This document shows, piece by piece, positions 18,933 to 27,194 of a stretch of 64,000 nucleotides of DNA. Positions within the stretch are counted from its first letter, which is position 1. Every line of letters starts with the position of its first letter. Below the pieces are notes generated by a model. That model made no database searches. It saw only the letters and a list, made by a program, of their open reading frames with translations, and was not told where the DNA came from. This stretch comes from Rhodospirillales bacterium. Lineage in GTDB: Bacteria; Pseudomonadota; Alphaproteobacteria; Micavibrionales; Micavibrionaceae. The stretch lies in contig CP060238.1 of the NCBI GenBank assembly GCA_023898765.1, forward strand, positions 1,302,001 through 1,366,000. Direction: 5' to 3'. A program made the translations under genes and the position numbers.

Positions 18933-19580
18933 ATGAACGCTAAAATTTTCATAGGCCTGACGGGGTTTTGTATTTTTGCGGCCTGCGTGGCGGCGGGGCA
19001 TTACTGGCCGGCCCGCCGGATGCCGGAAACGCCGCCCGTATCGGCGGAAGGCGGGGCCGGTTCGCAGGATATTGATTCTTCGTCTGTGGCGGTTCCCGAG
19101 ACGTTGAAGCATTTTGCCGGGCGGTTCCATGCCGTGCGTGCGGCGCCCCGCTCCTTGCCGCCTGTGCCGAAACTGTATTTCACGGGGCCGGAGGGGCAAA
19201 AGCGCAGCCTGAGGGAGTTCAAAGGCCGCTATACGCTGCTGAATATCTGGGTTTCATGGTGCGGTCCCTGCGTGATAGAGCTTCCGTCCCTGGAAGAGCT
19301 TAAGAAACATTATGAGGGAAAAAATCTGGAGGTCGTGGCGATTTCCGTGGACAGCCGCAGGACCATCAGTGTTTTGAAGGAATTTCTAAAAACAAGAGGG
19401 ATTGACGATTTCGCCTTGAATCGCGATTCCCGGGGGGAAATTCAGGCGCATTTTTCTCCCAGGGGCATCCCGATCTCTTATCTTCTGGGGCCGGACGGAC
19501 GGCTTCTTTATACGTTTGAAGGGGATACAAACTGGGTTTCACCTTCTGCGCTTGCTTTTTTTGACGATTTGCTGGATTAG
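18933..19580 (+). CDS. TlpA/ResA-type thioredoxin-fold protein
   Basis: A membrane-anchored periplasmic thiol-disulfide oxidoreductase of 215 residues. There is an N-terminal anchor (about residues 5-24), a linker, and a thioredoxin-like domain (about 80-210). The active site is WCGPC (Cys110 and Cys113) in the TlpA-type context LLNIWVSWCGPCVIELPSLEEL, and the cis-proline region GIPISYLLGPDGRLLY is intact. Relatives reduce apocytochrome or copper-site cysteines, but no cytochrome gene is adjacent. It is divergent from lptM-lysA, which is a common context for this family. Confidence 0.85.
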   Translation: MNAKIFIGLTGFCIFAACVAAGHYWPARRMPETPPVSAEGGAGSQDIDSSSVAVPETLKHFAGRFHAVRAAPRSLPPVPKLYFTGPEGQKRSLREFKGRYTLLNIWVSWCGPCVIELPSLEELKKHYEGKNLEVVAISVDSRRTISVLKEFLKTRGIDDFALNRDSRGEIQAHFSPRGIPISYLLGPDGRLLYTFEGDTNWVSPSALAFFDDLLD

Positions 19581-19632
19581 ATCGCAAAATTCAGGGATAG
19601 TTTTTTAATCTTTTCAAAGGCATAATACGGGG

Positions 19633-20928
19633 ATGGTAAAGTATTCGGACGAAGAAAATTCTTTTAAAAAACTGACGCAGTCGCAGCTGGATGCGATGGT
19701 GGATCTCCACGCCCGCTTTCTGGAAGGGCGGCTGGGCGGCAGCCGCGCGACCCTTAAGAATACCGATCTTTCCGGGCTTTCTTTTGCGGGCCGGGATATG
19801 CGGCAGGTTGATTTTACGGGCTGCATCATGCGCTGCATGGACCTGTCGAAGGCCAATTTTTCCGAGGCGACTCTCTACGCCTGTGACTTGTCCGATTCGA
19901 ATCTGGCGGATTGCAATTTTACGCGGGCGGATTTGCGCGGTGCGCGGATCGAAAGCGCGAATCTGGAAGGGGCGAATCTGGACAAGGCGGATTTGCGGGC
20001 CGGGGGCTTTGAGAGTAACGGACTTTACGATACCGCCCGGCATGTGAATTTCCGCGGCGCAAATTTAAGCGGGGCCAAGCTCAGGGGCTCCATGGCGTCC
20101 AAGGCCGATTTTTCGGACGCGATCATGTCGGGGATCAATATGTCGGATGCCGATCTGCGCGGCGCCAGGCTGGATGGGGCCGATATGTCCGGCGCGGAAA
20201 TCGCGGGCGTGAAATTCGAAGGCGCCAATATGAAAGCCACGATCATGACCGGTGTTGATATGTCCGGGATCAGTGAGCTGGATTGCGATGTTTCCCAGGC
20301 CATTACGGACCAGAATATCGGGACTTCCATCAAGGATCTGGATGAACCGCTTCCCAAGAAAATCCAGTCGCACAGGAACTGGGTTGCGTCTGTGGGGAAA
20401 GAGGGCGCGCAGCTTGATTTGAGCGGTTACGACATGCGCCCGCTCGATACGCTTAAAAATGAAAAACTGACGGCGATTCGCGCGGTGAAAGCGCGTTTTT
20501 TCGGCATGAATCTGTACAGGGTCGAGATGCAAAGCGCGAATTTGAACGAAGCGGATTTCCGGCGCTGTGACATGGAAGAGGCGGACCTTCGGGGTTCCTC
20601 CTTCAAGGGAGCGCGGTTTAACCATGCGAATTTAAGGGGGGCGAATTTTGAACCTCTGATGTTCGGCGGCGGGGAGGGAACCACCCGCTTTAGCCCCTGC
20701 AATTTTGAAGGGGCTTTCCTGACCTACGCCAATCTGCCGGGCGCCAGGCTGCGTATGGCGAATTTCAGAAATGCGGATCTTTCCTTTGCGAATTTAACCG
20801 GGGCGGATTTGCGCGATGCCGATTTCACAGGGGCGAATATGGAAGGGGTCGTATTGGACGAAGCCAATACGGAAGGCGCGATCCTTGAAACCGGCAAGCC
20901 CGTGTTTCAGCTAAAAGCGGACGAGTGA
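19633..20928 (+). CDS. pentapeptide-repeat protein
   Basis: A 431-residue protein made of two blocks of A(D/N)LxX pentapeptide repeats, about residues 40-215 and 290-420. They are separated by an inter-block region (about 225-285, with QSHRNWVASVGKEGAQLDLSG) that lacks repeats. There is no signal peptide or membrane segment, so it is probably cytosolic. Pentapeptide repeats form a right-handed beta-helix; a few members mimic DNA and bind gyrase, but most have no known role. parE, a type II topoisomerase subunit, is far away in the window and the two need not be linked. The C-terminus is short and charged. Confidence 0.85.
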   Translation: MVKYSDEENSFKKLTQSQLDAMVDLHARFLEGRLGGSRATLKNTDLSGLSFAGRDMRQVDFTGCIMRCMDLSKANFSEATLYACDLSDSNLADCNFTRADLRGARIESANLEGANLDKADLRAGGFESNGLYDTARHVNFRGANLSGAKLRGSMASKADFSDAIMSGINMSDADLRGARLDGADMSGAEIAGVKFEGANMKATIMTGVDMSGISELDCDVSQAITDQNIGTSIKDLDEPLPKKIQSHRNWVASVGKEGAQLDLSGYDMRPLDTLKNEKLTAIRAVKARFFGMNLYRVEMQSANLNEADFRRCDMEEADLRGSSFKGARFNHANLRGANFEPLMFGGGEGTTRFSPCNFEGAFLTYANLPGARLRMANFRNADLSFANLTGADLRDADFTGANMEGVVLDEANTEGAILETGKPVFQLKADE

Positions 20929-20956
20929 TCCCATGTGGTCGTCACGTCACGACAAT

Positions 20957-21886
20957 CTACAGTTTTTCCGTTAATTCCGGCACGGCTTCGAACAGATCGG
21001 CGACAAGGCCGTAATCGGCGACACCGAAAATCGGGGCTTCTTCATCCTTGTTGATGGCGACAATGGTCTTGGAGCCTTTCATGCCGGCCAGATGCTGGAT
21101 GGCCCCGGAAATGCCGATGGCGATGTAAAGGTCCGGCGCGACGACTTTGCCGGTTTGCCCGACCTGATAGTCGTTGGGGACATAGCCCGCATCCACGGCG
21201 GCGCGGGAGGCGCCCACGGCGGCGCCGAGTTTGTCGGCCAGAGCCTCGATCAGGGCGAAATTTTCTTTGGAGCCGACTCCCCGTCCTCCGGAAACCACGA
21301 TACTGGCCGCCGTGAGTTCCGGTCGGTCCGACTGGGACAGCTCCGCGCTGACGAAACCTGAAAGGCCGGACTCTCCTGCGCCGGAAATCTCTTCAACAGG
21401 GGCGCTGCCGCCTTCGGACGCTGCGGGCTCGAAAGCCGTGGCCCGCACGGTGATGACTTTTATTGCGTCCGAGGATTTTACGGTGGCGATGGCGTTTCCG
21501 GCATAGACGGGGCGTTCGAACGTATCGGCGTCGATCACGGCCGTAATGTCGGAGATTTGCTGGCTGTCCAGAAGGGCGGCGGCGCGCGGCATCACGTTTT
21601 TGCCGAAGGTTCCGGCGGCGCTGAGAATATGGGTGTAGTTTTTGGCCAGCCCGGCGATAACGGGCGCGACATTCTCGGCGAGCTTGTGCGCGAGTTCCGG
21701 CGCATCCGCTTTCAGGACTTTCGTGACGCCTGCGATACTGGCGGCCTGCCGGGCTACGCTGTCGCAGCCCGCGCCGGCGACGAGCACGTGGATCTCTCCG
21801 CCCAGCTTTGCGGCGGCGCCGACGGTGTTCAGGGTGGCGGGTTTGATGTTCTTGTTATCGTGTCCGGCGAGGATAAGAACGGGCAT
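20957..21886 (-). CDS. etfA: electron transfer flavoprotein alpha subunit
   Basis: FAD-binding subunit that passes electrons from acyl-CoA and other dehydrogenases to ETF-ubiquinone oxidoreductase. The 309 residues contain the C-terminal FAD domain with VVSGGRGVGSKENF, GASRAAVDAGYVPNDYQVGQTGKVVAPDLYIAIGISGAIQH and the NKDEEAPIF-VADYG block. The ribosome site TAGGAG lies eight bases upstream. etfB precedes it on the same strand, separated by 115 bases that hold a palindromic repeat. Confidence 0.96.
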   Translation of the reverse strand: MPVLILAGHDNKNIKPATLNTVGAAAKLGGEIHVLVAGAGCDSVARQAASIAGVTKVLKADAPELAHKLAENVAPVIAGLAKNYTHILSAAGTFGKNVMPRAAALLDSQQISDITAVIDADTFERPVYAGNAIATVKSSDAIKVITVRATAFEPAASEGGSAPVEEISGAGESGLSGFVSAELSQSDRPELTAASIVVSGGRGVGSKENFALIEALADKLGAAVGASRAAVDAGYVPNDYQVGQTGKVVAPDLYIAIGISGAIQHLAGMKGSKTIVAINKDEEAPIFGVADYGLVADLFEAVPELTEKL

Positions 21887-21911
21887 TTGTTTTTCTCCTA
21901 ATCTGATAATG

Positions 21912-21991
21912 CGTCATTGCGAGCGACCAACGGGAGCGCGGCAATCCAGTATTGTATGGATTGCCTCGTCGTTTTACGCCTCACAATGACG
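21912..21991. repeat. palindromic intergenic repeat between etfB and etfA
   Basis: The ends CGTCATTG (21912-21919) and CAATGACG (21984-21991) pair perfectly, and an inner GCAATCCA/TGGATTGC pair adds a second perfect stem. The element belongs to the GTCATTGCGAG family also present at 29547-29648. It would fold into a hairpin inside the etfB-etfA mRNA. Confidence 0.8.
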
Positions 21992-22001
21992 GTACGGGGG
22001 T

Positions 22002-22766
22002 TCATATGACCTTTGCTTCGTTTTTCAGTTTATCAATCAGTTCGTCGATATCGGCGACCTTGCCGCCGCCCTGACGCGTCGGCGGCTCTGCGACTTTTAC
22101 AATCTGCAGGCGGGGGGTGAAGTCCACGCCGAGTTCTTCGGGCGTTACGGTCTCCAGCGGTTTTTTCTTGGCTTTCATGATGTTGGGCAAAGAGGCGTAG
22201 CGCGGTTCGTTCAGGCGTAAATCGGTGGTGACGATGGCCGGGAGTTTGATCGAGAGCGTTTCCAGCCCGCCGTCAATTTCCCGCGTGACTTTGGCGCTGC
22301 CGTCTGACAGGTCGAGGGCGGAGGCGAACGTGCCTTGCGCCCATCCCAAAAGGGCGGCCAGCATTTGCCCCGTCTGGTTGGAATCGTCGTCGATGGATTG
22401 CTTGCCCATGATGATCAGGTCGGGGTTTTCTTTTTCCACCAGCGCTTTGAGGGCCTTGGCGACCGCCAGCGGTTCCACGCCGCCCAGATCGGTCGGGGCG
22501 TCCGTTTGCACGAGGATGCCGCGGTCCGCGCCGATAGCCATGGCGGTGCGCAGGGTTTCCTGCGCCTTGTCCGGGCCGATCGTGACGGCGACGATTTCCC
22601 CCGCTTTTCCGGCTTCTTTCAGCCGGGTGGCTTCTTCGATGGCGATTTCGTCGAAGGGGTTCATCGACATTTTGACATTGCTCAGCTCGACGCCGCTTTC
22701 GTCCGCCTTCACACGGATTTTTACGTTGTAATCGACCACCCGTTTGACGGGGACAAGAATTTTCAT
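22002..22766 (-). CDS. etfB: electron transfer flavoprotein beta subunit
   Basis: AMP-binding partner of EtfA, 254 residues. It starts with the classic MKILVPVKRVVDYNVKIRV and contains MSMNPFDEIAIEEA, the GADRGILV block, and the signature DLIIMGKQSIDDDSNQTGQMLAALLGW, whose DDDxNQ(T)G(Q) motif marks the ETF beta/FixA family. GGAAG lies about ten bases before the ATG. It is the first gene of the etfB-etfA pair. The pair serves fatty-acid and amino-acid oxidation; no fix genes are near. Confidence 0.96.
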   Translation of the reverse strand: MKILVPVKRVVDYNVKIRVKADESGVELSNVKMSMNPFDEIAIEEATRLKEAGKAGEIVAVTIGPDKAQETLRTAMAIGADRGILVQTDAPTDLGGVEPLAVAKALKALVEKENPDLIIMGKQSIDDDSNQTGQMLAALLGWAQGTFASALDLSDGSAKVTREIDGGLETLSIKLPAIVTTDLRLNEPRYASLPNIMKAKKKPLETVTPEELGVDFTPRLQIVKVAEPPTRQGGGKVADIDELIDKLKNEAKVI

Positions 22767-22781
22767 GATTGGTTCTTCCGT

Positions 22782-23516
22782 TTATTTAACTTTTTCAGCG
22801 CTCAGGAAATAATTTACACCCATGTCTGTGTCAGACAAGTGAAAATCGCCGTTTAGGGGGCGGTGAACAAGGCCGGCGATGTGGCATGGTCTGGCGCCTG
22901 CGTTTCTCAGGCTATGGGAGAGTTCGGAAGGGCGGACGAATTTTTTCCAGCTATGCGTGCCCTGCGGAACCCAGCGGAGGATATATTCCGCAGCCACAAT
23001 GCCCAGCGCGAAGGATTTCGGGGTGCGGTTCAGGGTGGAAAAAATCATCAGGCCGCCGGGTTTGCACAGGTCGGCGCAGTTTTGAACGAAGGCGTCCAGA
23101 TCCGCGACATGCTCGACGATTTCAAGGGCGAGAACGATGTCAAAACGCTCCGTTTTTTGCAGAAGCTCTTCGGACGTCGCAGGCCGGTAGGAAATATTCA
23201 ATCCGGCCTTTTTCGCATGGGCCTGCGCCACTTTGACCGCCTGCTCGTCGGCGTCGATGCCGGTGACTTTTGCGCCCAGGCGCGTCAGGGGTTCGCAGAC
23301 AAGCCCGCCGCCGCAGCCGATATCCAGAAGGGAGAGTCCCTGAAAAGGGGTCCGGCCGTTTGTGTCCCTGTCGAAACGGGCGCATATCCGGCCCTTGATA
23401 TATTCCATCCGCGCGGGATTCAGGCGGTGCAGGGGGGCGAACGGCCCTCTTTCGTCCCACCAACGGGCGGAGTCCTTCGAAAAGTTTTGAATTTCCTGCG
23501 CATCTACCGTATTCAT
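22782..23516 (-). CDS. ubiG: ubiquinone biosynthesis O-methyltransferase
   Basis: SAM-dependent methyltransferase acting twice in ubiquinone synthesis (O5 and O1 hydroxyls). I start at the ATG at 23516, giving 244 residues from MNTVDAQEIQNFSKDSARWW, the standard UbiG N-terminus; the open frame continues upstream but reads as lysC antisense. The SAM site LLDIGCGGGLVCEPL, VTGIDADEQAVKVAQ, FDIVLALEIVEHV and FVRPSEL are all present. It faces lysC with a 54-base gap, a pairing found in many alphaproteobacteria. Confidence 0.93.
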   Translation of the reverse strand: MNTVDAQEIQNFSKDSARWWDERGPFAPLHRLNPARMEYIKGRICARFDRDTNGRTPFQGLSLLDIGCGGGLVCEPLTRLGAKVTGIDADEQAVKVAQAHAKKAGLNISYRPATSEELLQKTERFDIVLALEIVEHVADLDAFVQNCADLCKPGGLMIFSTLNRTPKSFALGIVAAEYILRWVPQGTHSWKKFVRPSELSHSLRNAGARPCHIAGLVHRPLNGDFHLSDTDMGVNYFLSAEKVK

Positions 23517-23570
23517 ATCCTTTCGAGTAACACAGAAAGCCAGAGGGCGGAAATCTTTTTGTAGGGTTTT

Positions 23571-24806
23571 ATGGCACGCATCGTTGTAAAATTTGGCGGA
23601 ACGTCGGTGGCGGATCCTGAGCGGATTGAGCGCGCCGCGGATAAAATCACGCGGGAAATTGAACGGGGGCATGAGATTGCCGTTGTGGTTTCGGCCATGT
23701 CCGGCGTTACCAACCAGCTTGTGGAGTATTGCCGGGAGATCAGCCCGCTTTATGATGCGCGGGAATATGACACGGTCGTGGCCAGCGGGGAACAGGTGAC
23801 GGCCGGCCTGATGGCAATCGCGCTTCAAAAGCGCGGCGTTTCGGCGCGCTCATGGATGGGCTGGCAACTGCCGATTGAATGCACCAGCGTGCATGGGAAA
23901 GCGCGGATCGAGAATATGGATATCAGCGAAATGGAAAAGCGCTTTGCCGAGAAAGAGGTGCCTGTGCTGGCCGGATTTCAGGGTGTTTCCGAATGCCAGC
24001 GGATCGCCACGCTCGGGCGCGGCGGGTCGGATACCACGGCGGTCGCTCTGGCGGCGGCGCTGCAGGCGGAGCGCTGCGACATCTACACGGATGTGGACGG
24101 GGTTTATACGACCGATCCGCGCATTGTGCCCGAAGCCAGCCGGCTGAAAAAGGTGTCTTATGAAGAGATGCTGGAGATGGCGTCTTCGGGCGCCAAGGTG
24201 CTTCATGCGCGCTCCGTTGAAATGGCGTATAAGCGCGATGTGCCGGTACAGGTTTTATCGAGTTTTGAAGAGGGGATCGGCAGCGATCTGCCCGGCACCC
24301 TCGTGACACGGGAGGAAGATATTATGGAAGAGCATGTTGTCAACGGCATCGCCTACAGCAAGGACGATGCGAAAGTCACGCTTTTGGACGTGCCGGATGT
24401 GCCGGGTGTGGCGGCGCGGATTTTCGGGCCGCTTTCGGACGCCGAGGTCAATGTGGATATGATCGTCCAGAATATTTCTGCGGACGGTCAGGTGACGGAT
24501 GTGACCTTTACGGTGCCGAAGGGGGATCTGGACAGGGTGGTGGAGATTTTGAAAAAAGAGGAAGGTCTTCAAAAAGCCAGAATTAAAACGAATGCGGATA
24601 TTGTAAAGATTTCCGTCGTGGGGATCGGCATGCGCTCCCATGCCGGCGTGGCCCAGACCATGTTTGCGGCGCTGGCGGAGAAAGGGATCAATATTCAGGT
24701 TATTTCGACGTCTGAAATCAAGATCAGCGTCATTATTGACGCGAGTTATCTGGAGCTGGCCGTCCGCACGCTCCACAAGGCCTACGGCCTCGAAAACATC
24801 GCCTGA
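23571..24806 (+). CDS. lysC: aspartate kinase
   Basis: First enzyme of the aspartate family pathway (Lys, Met, Thr). The 411 residues begin with the kinase motif IVVKFGGTSVAD (4-15), have the substrate block FQGVSECQRIATLGRGGSDTTAVALAAAL and end in two ACT domains (about 265-335 and 345-411; VTLLDVPDVPGVAARIFGPL, ISVVGIGMRSHAGVAQTMFAALAEKGINI). These allow feedback inhibition by lysine and/or threonine. Its length matches LysC-alpha type enzymes. It works upstream of metA and lysA, which are also in this window but in other transcripts. Confidence 0.96.
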   Translation: MARIVVKFGGTSVADPERIERAADKITREIERGHEIAVVVSAMSGVTNQLVEYCREISPLYDAREYDTVVASGEQVTAGLMAIALQKRGVSARSWMGWQLPIECTSVHGKARIENMDISEMEKRFAEKEVPVLAGFQGVSECQRIATLGRGGSDTTAVALAAALQAERCDIYTDVDGVYTTDPRIVPEASRLKKVSYEEMLEMASSGAKVLHARSVEMAYKRDVPVQVLSSFEEGIGSDLPGTLVTREEDIMEEHVVNGIAYSKDDAKVTLLDVPDVPGVAARIFGPLSDAEVNVDMIVQNISADGQVTDVTFTVPKGDLDRVVEILKKEEGLQKARIKTNADIVKISVVGIGMRSHAGVAQTMFAALAEKGINIQVISTSEIKISVIIDASYLELAVRTLHKAYGLENIA

Positions 24807-24850
24807 AACAATATCTGGAAGATTTCTGCGGTTTCCTCTAGGGTAGGGGC

Positions 24851-25687
24851 ATGAACCAGCCCGCCCCGGCACATCAGGTCTTTGAAAGCGATATGGATTT
24901 TCCGGTCGGGGAGATCCTGCGCCATACGCGCCTGCAATACGGCCAAAGCCTGCAGCAGGTCGAGGTTGCGTTAAGGATACGGGCGGCGCAGCTTTACGCG
25001 ATTGAAGAGGGGCGTCTGGAAAACCTTCCGGGGAGGGTCTATGCCATTGGCTTTGTCCGCTCTTATGCCGAATATCTGGGGCTGGACGGGGACCGGATCG
25101 TGCGGATGTTCAAGGCGCAGTTTCTGGACAGGCGTCCCGCGCCGGAGCTTCATTTTCCCGTGGCGCCTTCGGAGGGCAATACGCCGGGCCTCTACGCCGT
25201 TTTGGGCGGGGTGGCCGGCCTTGTTCTTTTGCTGGCTGTCTGGTCTGTCTTCTACAGGCCCGGCTTTGTTGAAAAAGCCGTTCCTTCCGTTCCCGAAATC
25301 CTGAAACAATCGCCTTTGACCGAGGCGCCTGCTATTGCCATAGAGACGGAAGTCAAAGCGCCGAAGATTCCGAAGAAAGAGCCGCCCCGGCCTGCCGAAA
25401 ACCCTTATCCGGACAACAGGGTTGTGCTGGAGGTGCAGGAAGACAGCTGGATTCAAATCCGTCAAAAAGACGGCGGTACGCTTTTGCAGCGTGTTTTGAA
25501 AAAGGGGGATGTCTATCTGGTGCCGAACGAGGAAGGGCTTCTTCTGACGACGGGAAATGCGGGCGGTTTTGTGGTGAAGATAGACGGGAAAGAAACATTG
25601 AGGTTTGGAAAATCCGCACAGGTGCGCCGGAAAATTTCCCTGAATCCCGAAGATTTGTTGGGAACAAACGCAAGGAAGGCACAATAA
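24851..25687 (+). CDS. rodZ: RodZ-like helix-turn-helix membrane protein
   Basis: A 278-residue bitopic protein. A cytoplasmic HTH_25 domain occupies about residues 17-90 (VGEILRHTRLQYGQSLQQVEVALRIRAAQLYAIEEG...LPGRVYAIGFVRSYAEYLGLD), with one membrane helix (about 115-135). A Pro/Lys linker and a periplasmic DUF4115 domain follow (about 190-265; VQEDSWIQIRQKDG, GDVYLVP). This is the RodZ architecture, which links MreB to the elongation machinery. The N-terminus is a little longer than in E. coli. Between lysC and ispG it holds the position seen in rhodospirillalean genomes. The Rod role is inferred from architecture alone. Confidence 0.75.
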   Translation: MNQPAPAHQVFESDMDFPVGEILRHTRLQYGQSLQQVEVALRIRAAQLYAIEEGRLENLPGRVYAIGFVRSYAEYLGLDGDRIVRMFKAQFLDRRPAPELHFPVAPSEGNTPGLYAVLGGVAGLVLLLAVWSVFYRPGFVEKAVPSVPEILKQSPLTEAPAIAIETEVKAPKIPKKEPPRPAENPYPDNRVVLEVQEDSWIQIRQKDGGTLLQRVLKKGDVYLVPNEEGLLLTTGNAGGFVVKIDGKETLRFGKSAQVRRKISLNPEDLLGTNARKAQ

Positions 25688-25755
25688 CCATTGTGTCTCC
25701 GAAGTTATTGTGTCCCCGATGCGTGCGGAATGGGACAAAATTCCCGGTTTTTTTT

Positions 25756-25829
25756 CACCTGTGTCATCCCGAGCTTTCTCCACCTGTGTCATCCCAGCTT
25801 TCTCCACCTATGTCATCCCGAGCGCAGTC
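25756..25829 (+). repeat. three tandem ~25-base repeats
   Basis: Units begin at 25756, 25781 and 25805, each with CACCTRTGTCATCCC followed by (G)AGC. The first two are 25 and 24 bases and end in TTTCTC. The third runs on into the outer palindrome that begins at 25811. There are only three copies and no spacers, so this is not a CRISPR array. Confidence 0.75.
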
Positions 25830-26021
25830 GGGGGATCTTCGATATATAACTTGTCTTGGATAAAATGATCATCGTCATCGCCTGAATCGGCGAAGCCGAT
25901 TCTAGGGCGATCCATGGATTCCCTTAGAATTTGTTGCCAAATTCAGGGAATGACGCGATCAAACAATACGGGTTCAGCCACAGGATATGCACAAGATTCC
26001 TCGACTTCGCCCGGGATGACG
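25811..26021. repeat. outer palindromic element interrupted by a nested one
   Basis: The left arm at 25811-25839 (GTCATCCCGAGCGCAGTCG...ATCTT) pairs with the right arm at 25993-26021 (AAGAT...GACTTCGCCCGGGATGAC), with few mismatches. The arms are normally about 20 bases apart in this family (compare 30236-30310), but here they are 153 bases apart because another palindrome lies between them. Confidence 0.7.
25873..25955. repeat. nested palindromic repeat
   Basis: CGTCATCGCCTGAAT... on the left pairs imperfectly with ...ATTCAGGGAATGACG on the right, with matching inner blocks GATTCTAGGGCGATCC and GGATTCCCTTAGAAT. GATCA occurs one base outside each end (25867-25871 and 25957-25961) and may be a short target duplication. 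Confidence 0.55.
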
Positions 26022-26029
26022 GCTATATA
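26001..26029 (+). promoter_or_regulatory. candidate promoter for ispG at the repeat edge
   Basis: TCGACT (26001-26006, 4/6 match to -35) and TATATA (26024-26029) are 17 bases apart. The -35 lies in the right arm of the palindromic repeat. Initiation seven or eight bases after the -10 would fall at the ispG ATG at 26037. Confidence 0.35.
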
Positions 26030-26036
26030 GGCGCCT

Positions 26037-27182
26037 ATGAATACAGATCGTACCCATATTCGCCCCTGGCGGCAGATTGAGCGGCGCAAAAGCCGGCAGA
26101 TTATGGTCGGGGATGTGCCTGTGGGGGGAGACGCGCCGATTACGGTGCAGTCCATGACCAATACGCGCACCACGGATGTGGAAGGGACGCTCGCGCAGGT
26201 GAAGGCGCTGGAAGAGGCGGGGGCGGATATTGTCCGTATTTCTGTGCCGGATGAAGACTCAAGCGCTGCGCTGAAAGAGATTATTTCGCAGGTGCGCGTG
26301 CCGGTTGTCGCGGATATTCATTTTCACTATAAGCGCGGGGTTGAGGCGGCGCAGGCCGGGGCGGCGTGTTTGCGGATCAATCCGGGTAATATCGGTTCCA
26401 AAGACCGTGTGGCCGAACTTGTCAAGGCGGCCAGGGACCATAATTGCGCCATTCGCATTGGCGTGAATGCGGGATCGCTGGAAAAGGATTTGCTGGAGAA
26501 ATATGGGGAGCCCTGTCCGGAGGCGATGGTGGAGAGCGCGCAGCGCCACATCCAAATTCTCGAAGACCATGATTTTTTCAATTTTAAAATTTCCTGCAAG
26601 GCGTCCGATATCTTTCTGGCTGTGGCCGCCTATCAGCAGCTTGCGGAAGTTTGCGATTATCCTTTGCATATCGGCATTACGGAAGCCGGGGGTCTGCGCG
26701 GGGGCACGGTCAAATCCGCGATAGGGATAGGCAATCTTCTGTGGGCGGGCATCGGCGATACGATCCGCGTGTCCCTGTCCGCCGATCCGGTGGAGGAGGT
26801 CAAAGCGGGCTTCGAGATTTTAAAATCCCTTGGGCTGCGCCATCGCGGCGTGAATGTGATTTCGTGTCCCTCCTGCGCGCGGCAGCAGTTTGAGGTGATT
26901 GAAACGGTCCGGATTCTGGAAGAGCGTCTGGCGCACATCACCACGCCGATGAGCCTGTCCATTATCGGTTGCGTGGTCAACGGCCCCGGCGAGGCGCTGA
27001 TGACCGATATCGGTCTGACGGGTGGCGGGTCCGGCACGCACCAGATATATCTGGGCGGCGAAAAGGCCCACCGTCTTCAGGAAGGGGATGTTTCCATCAT
27101 TGACCATATCGTGAAGCTGGTAGAGGAAAGGGCGGAGGAGATTGAGCAGCAAGGCTCTCATGTCCCGGAAGCAGCGGAATAG
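26037..27182 (+). CDS. ispG: 4-hydroxy-3-methylbut-2-enyl diphosphate synthase (IspG/GcpE)
   Basis: Iron-sulfur enzyme of the MEP isoprenoid pathway that converts MEcPP to HMBPP. The 381 residues contain the N-terminal TIM-barrel blocks (IERRKSRQIMVGDVPVGG, VQSMTNTRTTDV, VADIHFHYKR) and the 4Fe-4S site: Cys277 and Cys280 (SCPSCARQQFE), Cys312 (IIGCVVNGPGEA) and the ligand Glu319. The ribosome site before the ATG is weak. Thirteen residues precede the conserved IxRRKS, as in related proteins. hisS, which often follows, is missing; an AT-rich orphan converges 12 bases after the stop. Confidence 0.96.
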   Translation: MNTDRTHIRPWRQIERRKSRQIMVGDVPVGGDAPITVQSMTNTRTTDVEGTLAQVKALEEAGADIVRISVPDEDSSAALKEIISQVRVPVVADIHFHYKRGVEAAQAGAACLRINPGNIGSKDRVAELVKAARDHNCAIRIGVNAGSLEKDLLEKYGEPCPEAMVESAQRHIQILEDHDFFNFKISCKASDIFLAVAAYQQLAEVCDYPLHIGITEAGGLRGGTVKSAIGIGNLLWAGIGDTIRVSLSADPVEEVKAGFEILKSLGLRHRGVNVISCPSCARQQFEVIETVRILEERLAHITTPMSLSIIGCVVNGPGEALMTDIGLTGGGSGTHQIYLGGEKAHRLQEGDVSIIDHIVKLVEERAEEIEQQGSHVPEAAE

Positions 27183-27194
27183 AGAAAATACGGC

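Larger units (their letters stand above)
25688..26036. other. 349-base spacer built of repeats, no gene
   Basis: No credible coding frame is present. The spacer holds three tandem copies of a roughly 25-base unit, then an outer palindromic element with a second palindrome nested within it. A promoter-like sequence lies at its right edge, immediately before ispG. Confidence 0.7.

Noticed and set aside
23517..23828. N-terminal extension of ubiG by 104 codons
   Set aside because: Lies antisense over the start of lysC and has no UbiG-like sequence; the ATG at 23516 gives the standard N-terminus.
25756..25829. CRISPR-like array
   Set aside because: Three directly abutting copies without spacers, no cas genes, and the unit is part of the dispersed palindrome family.
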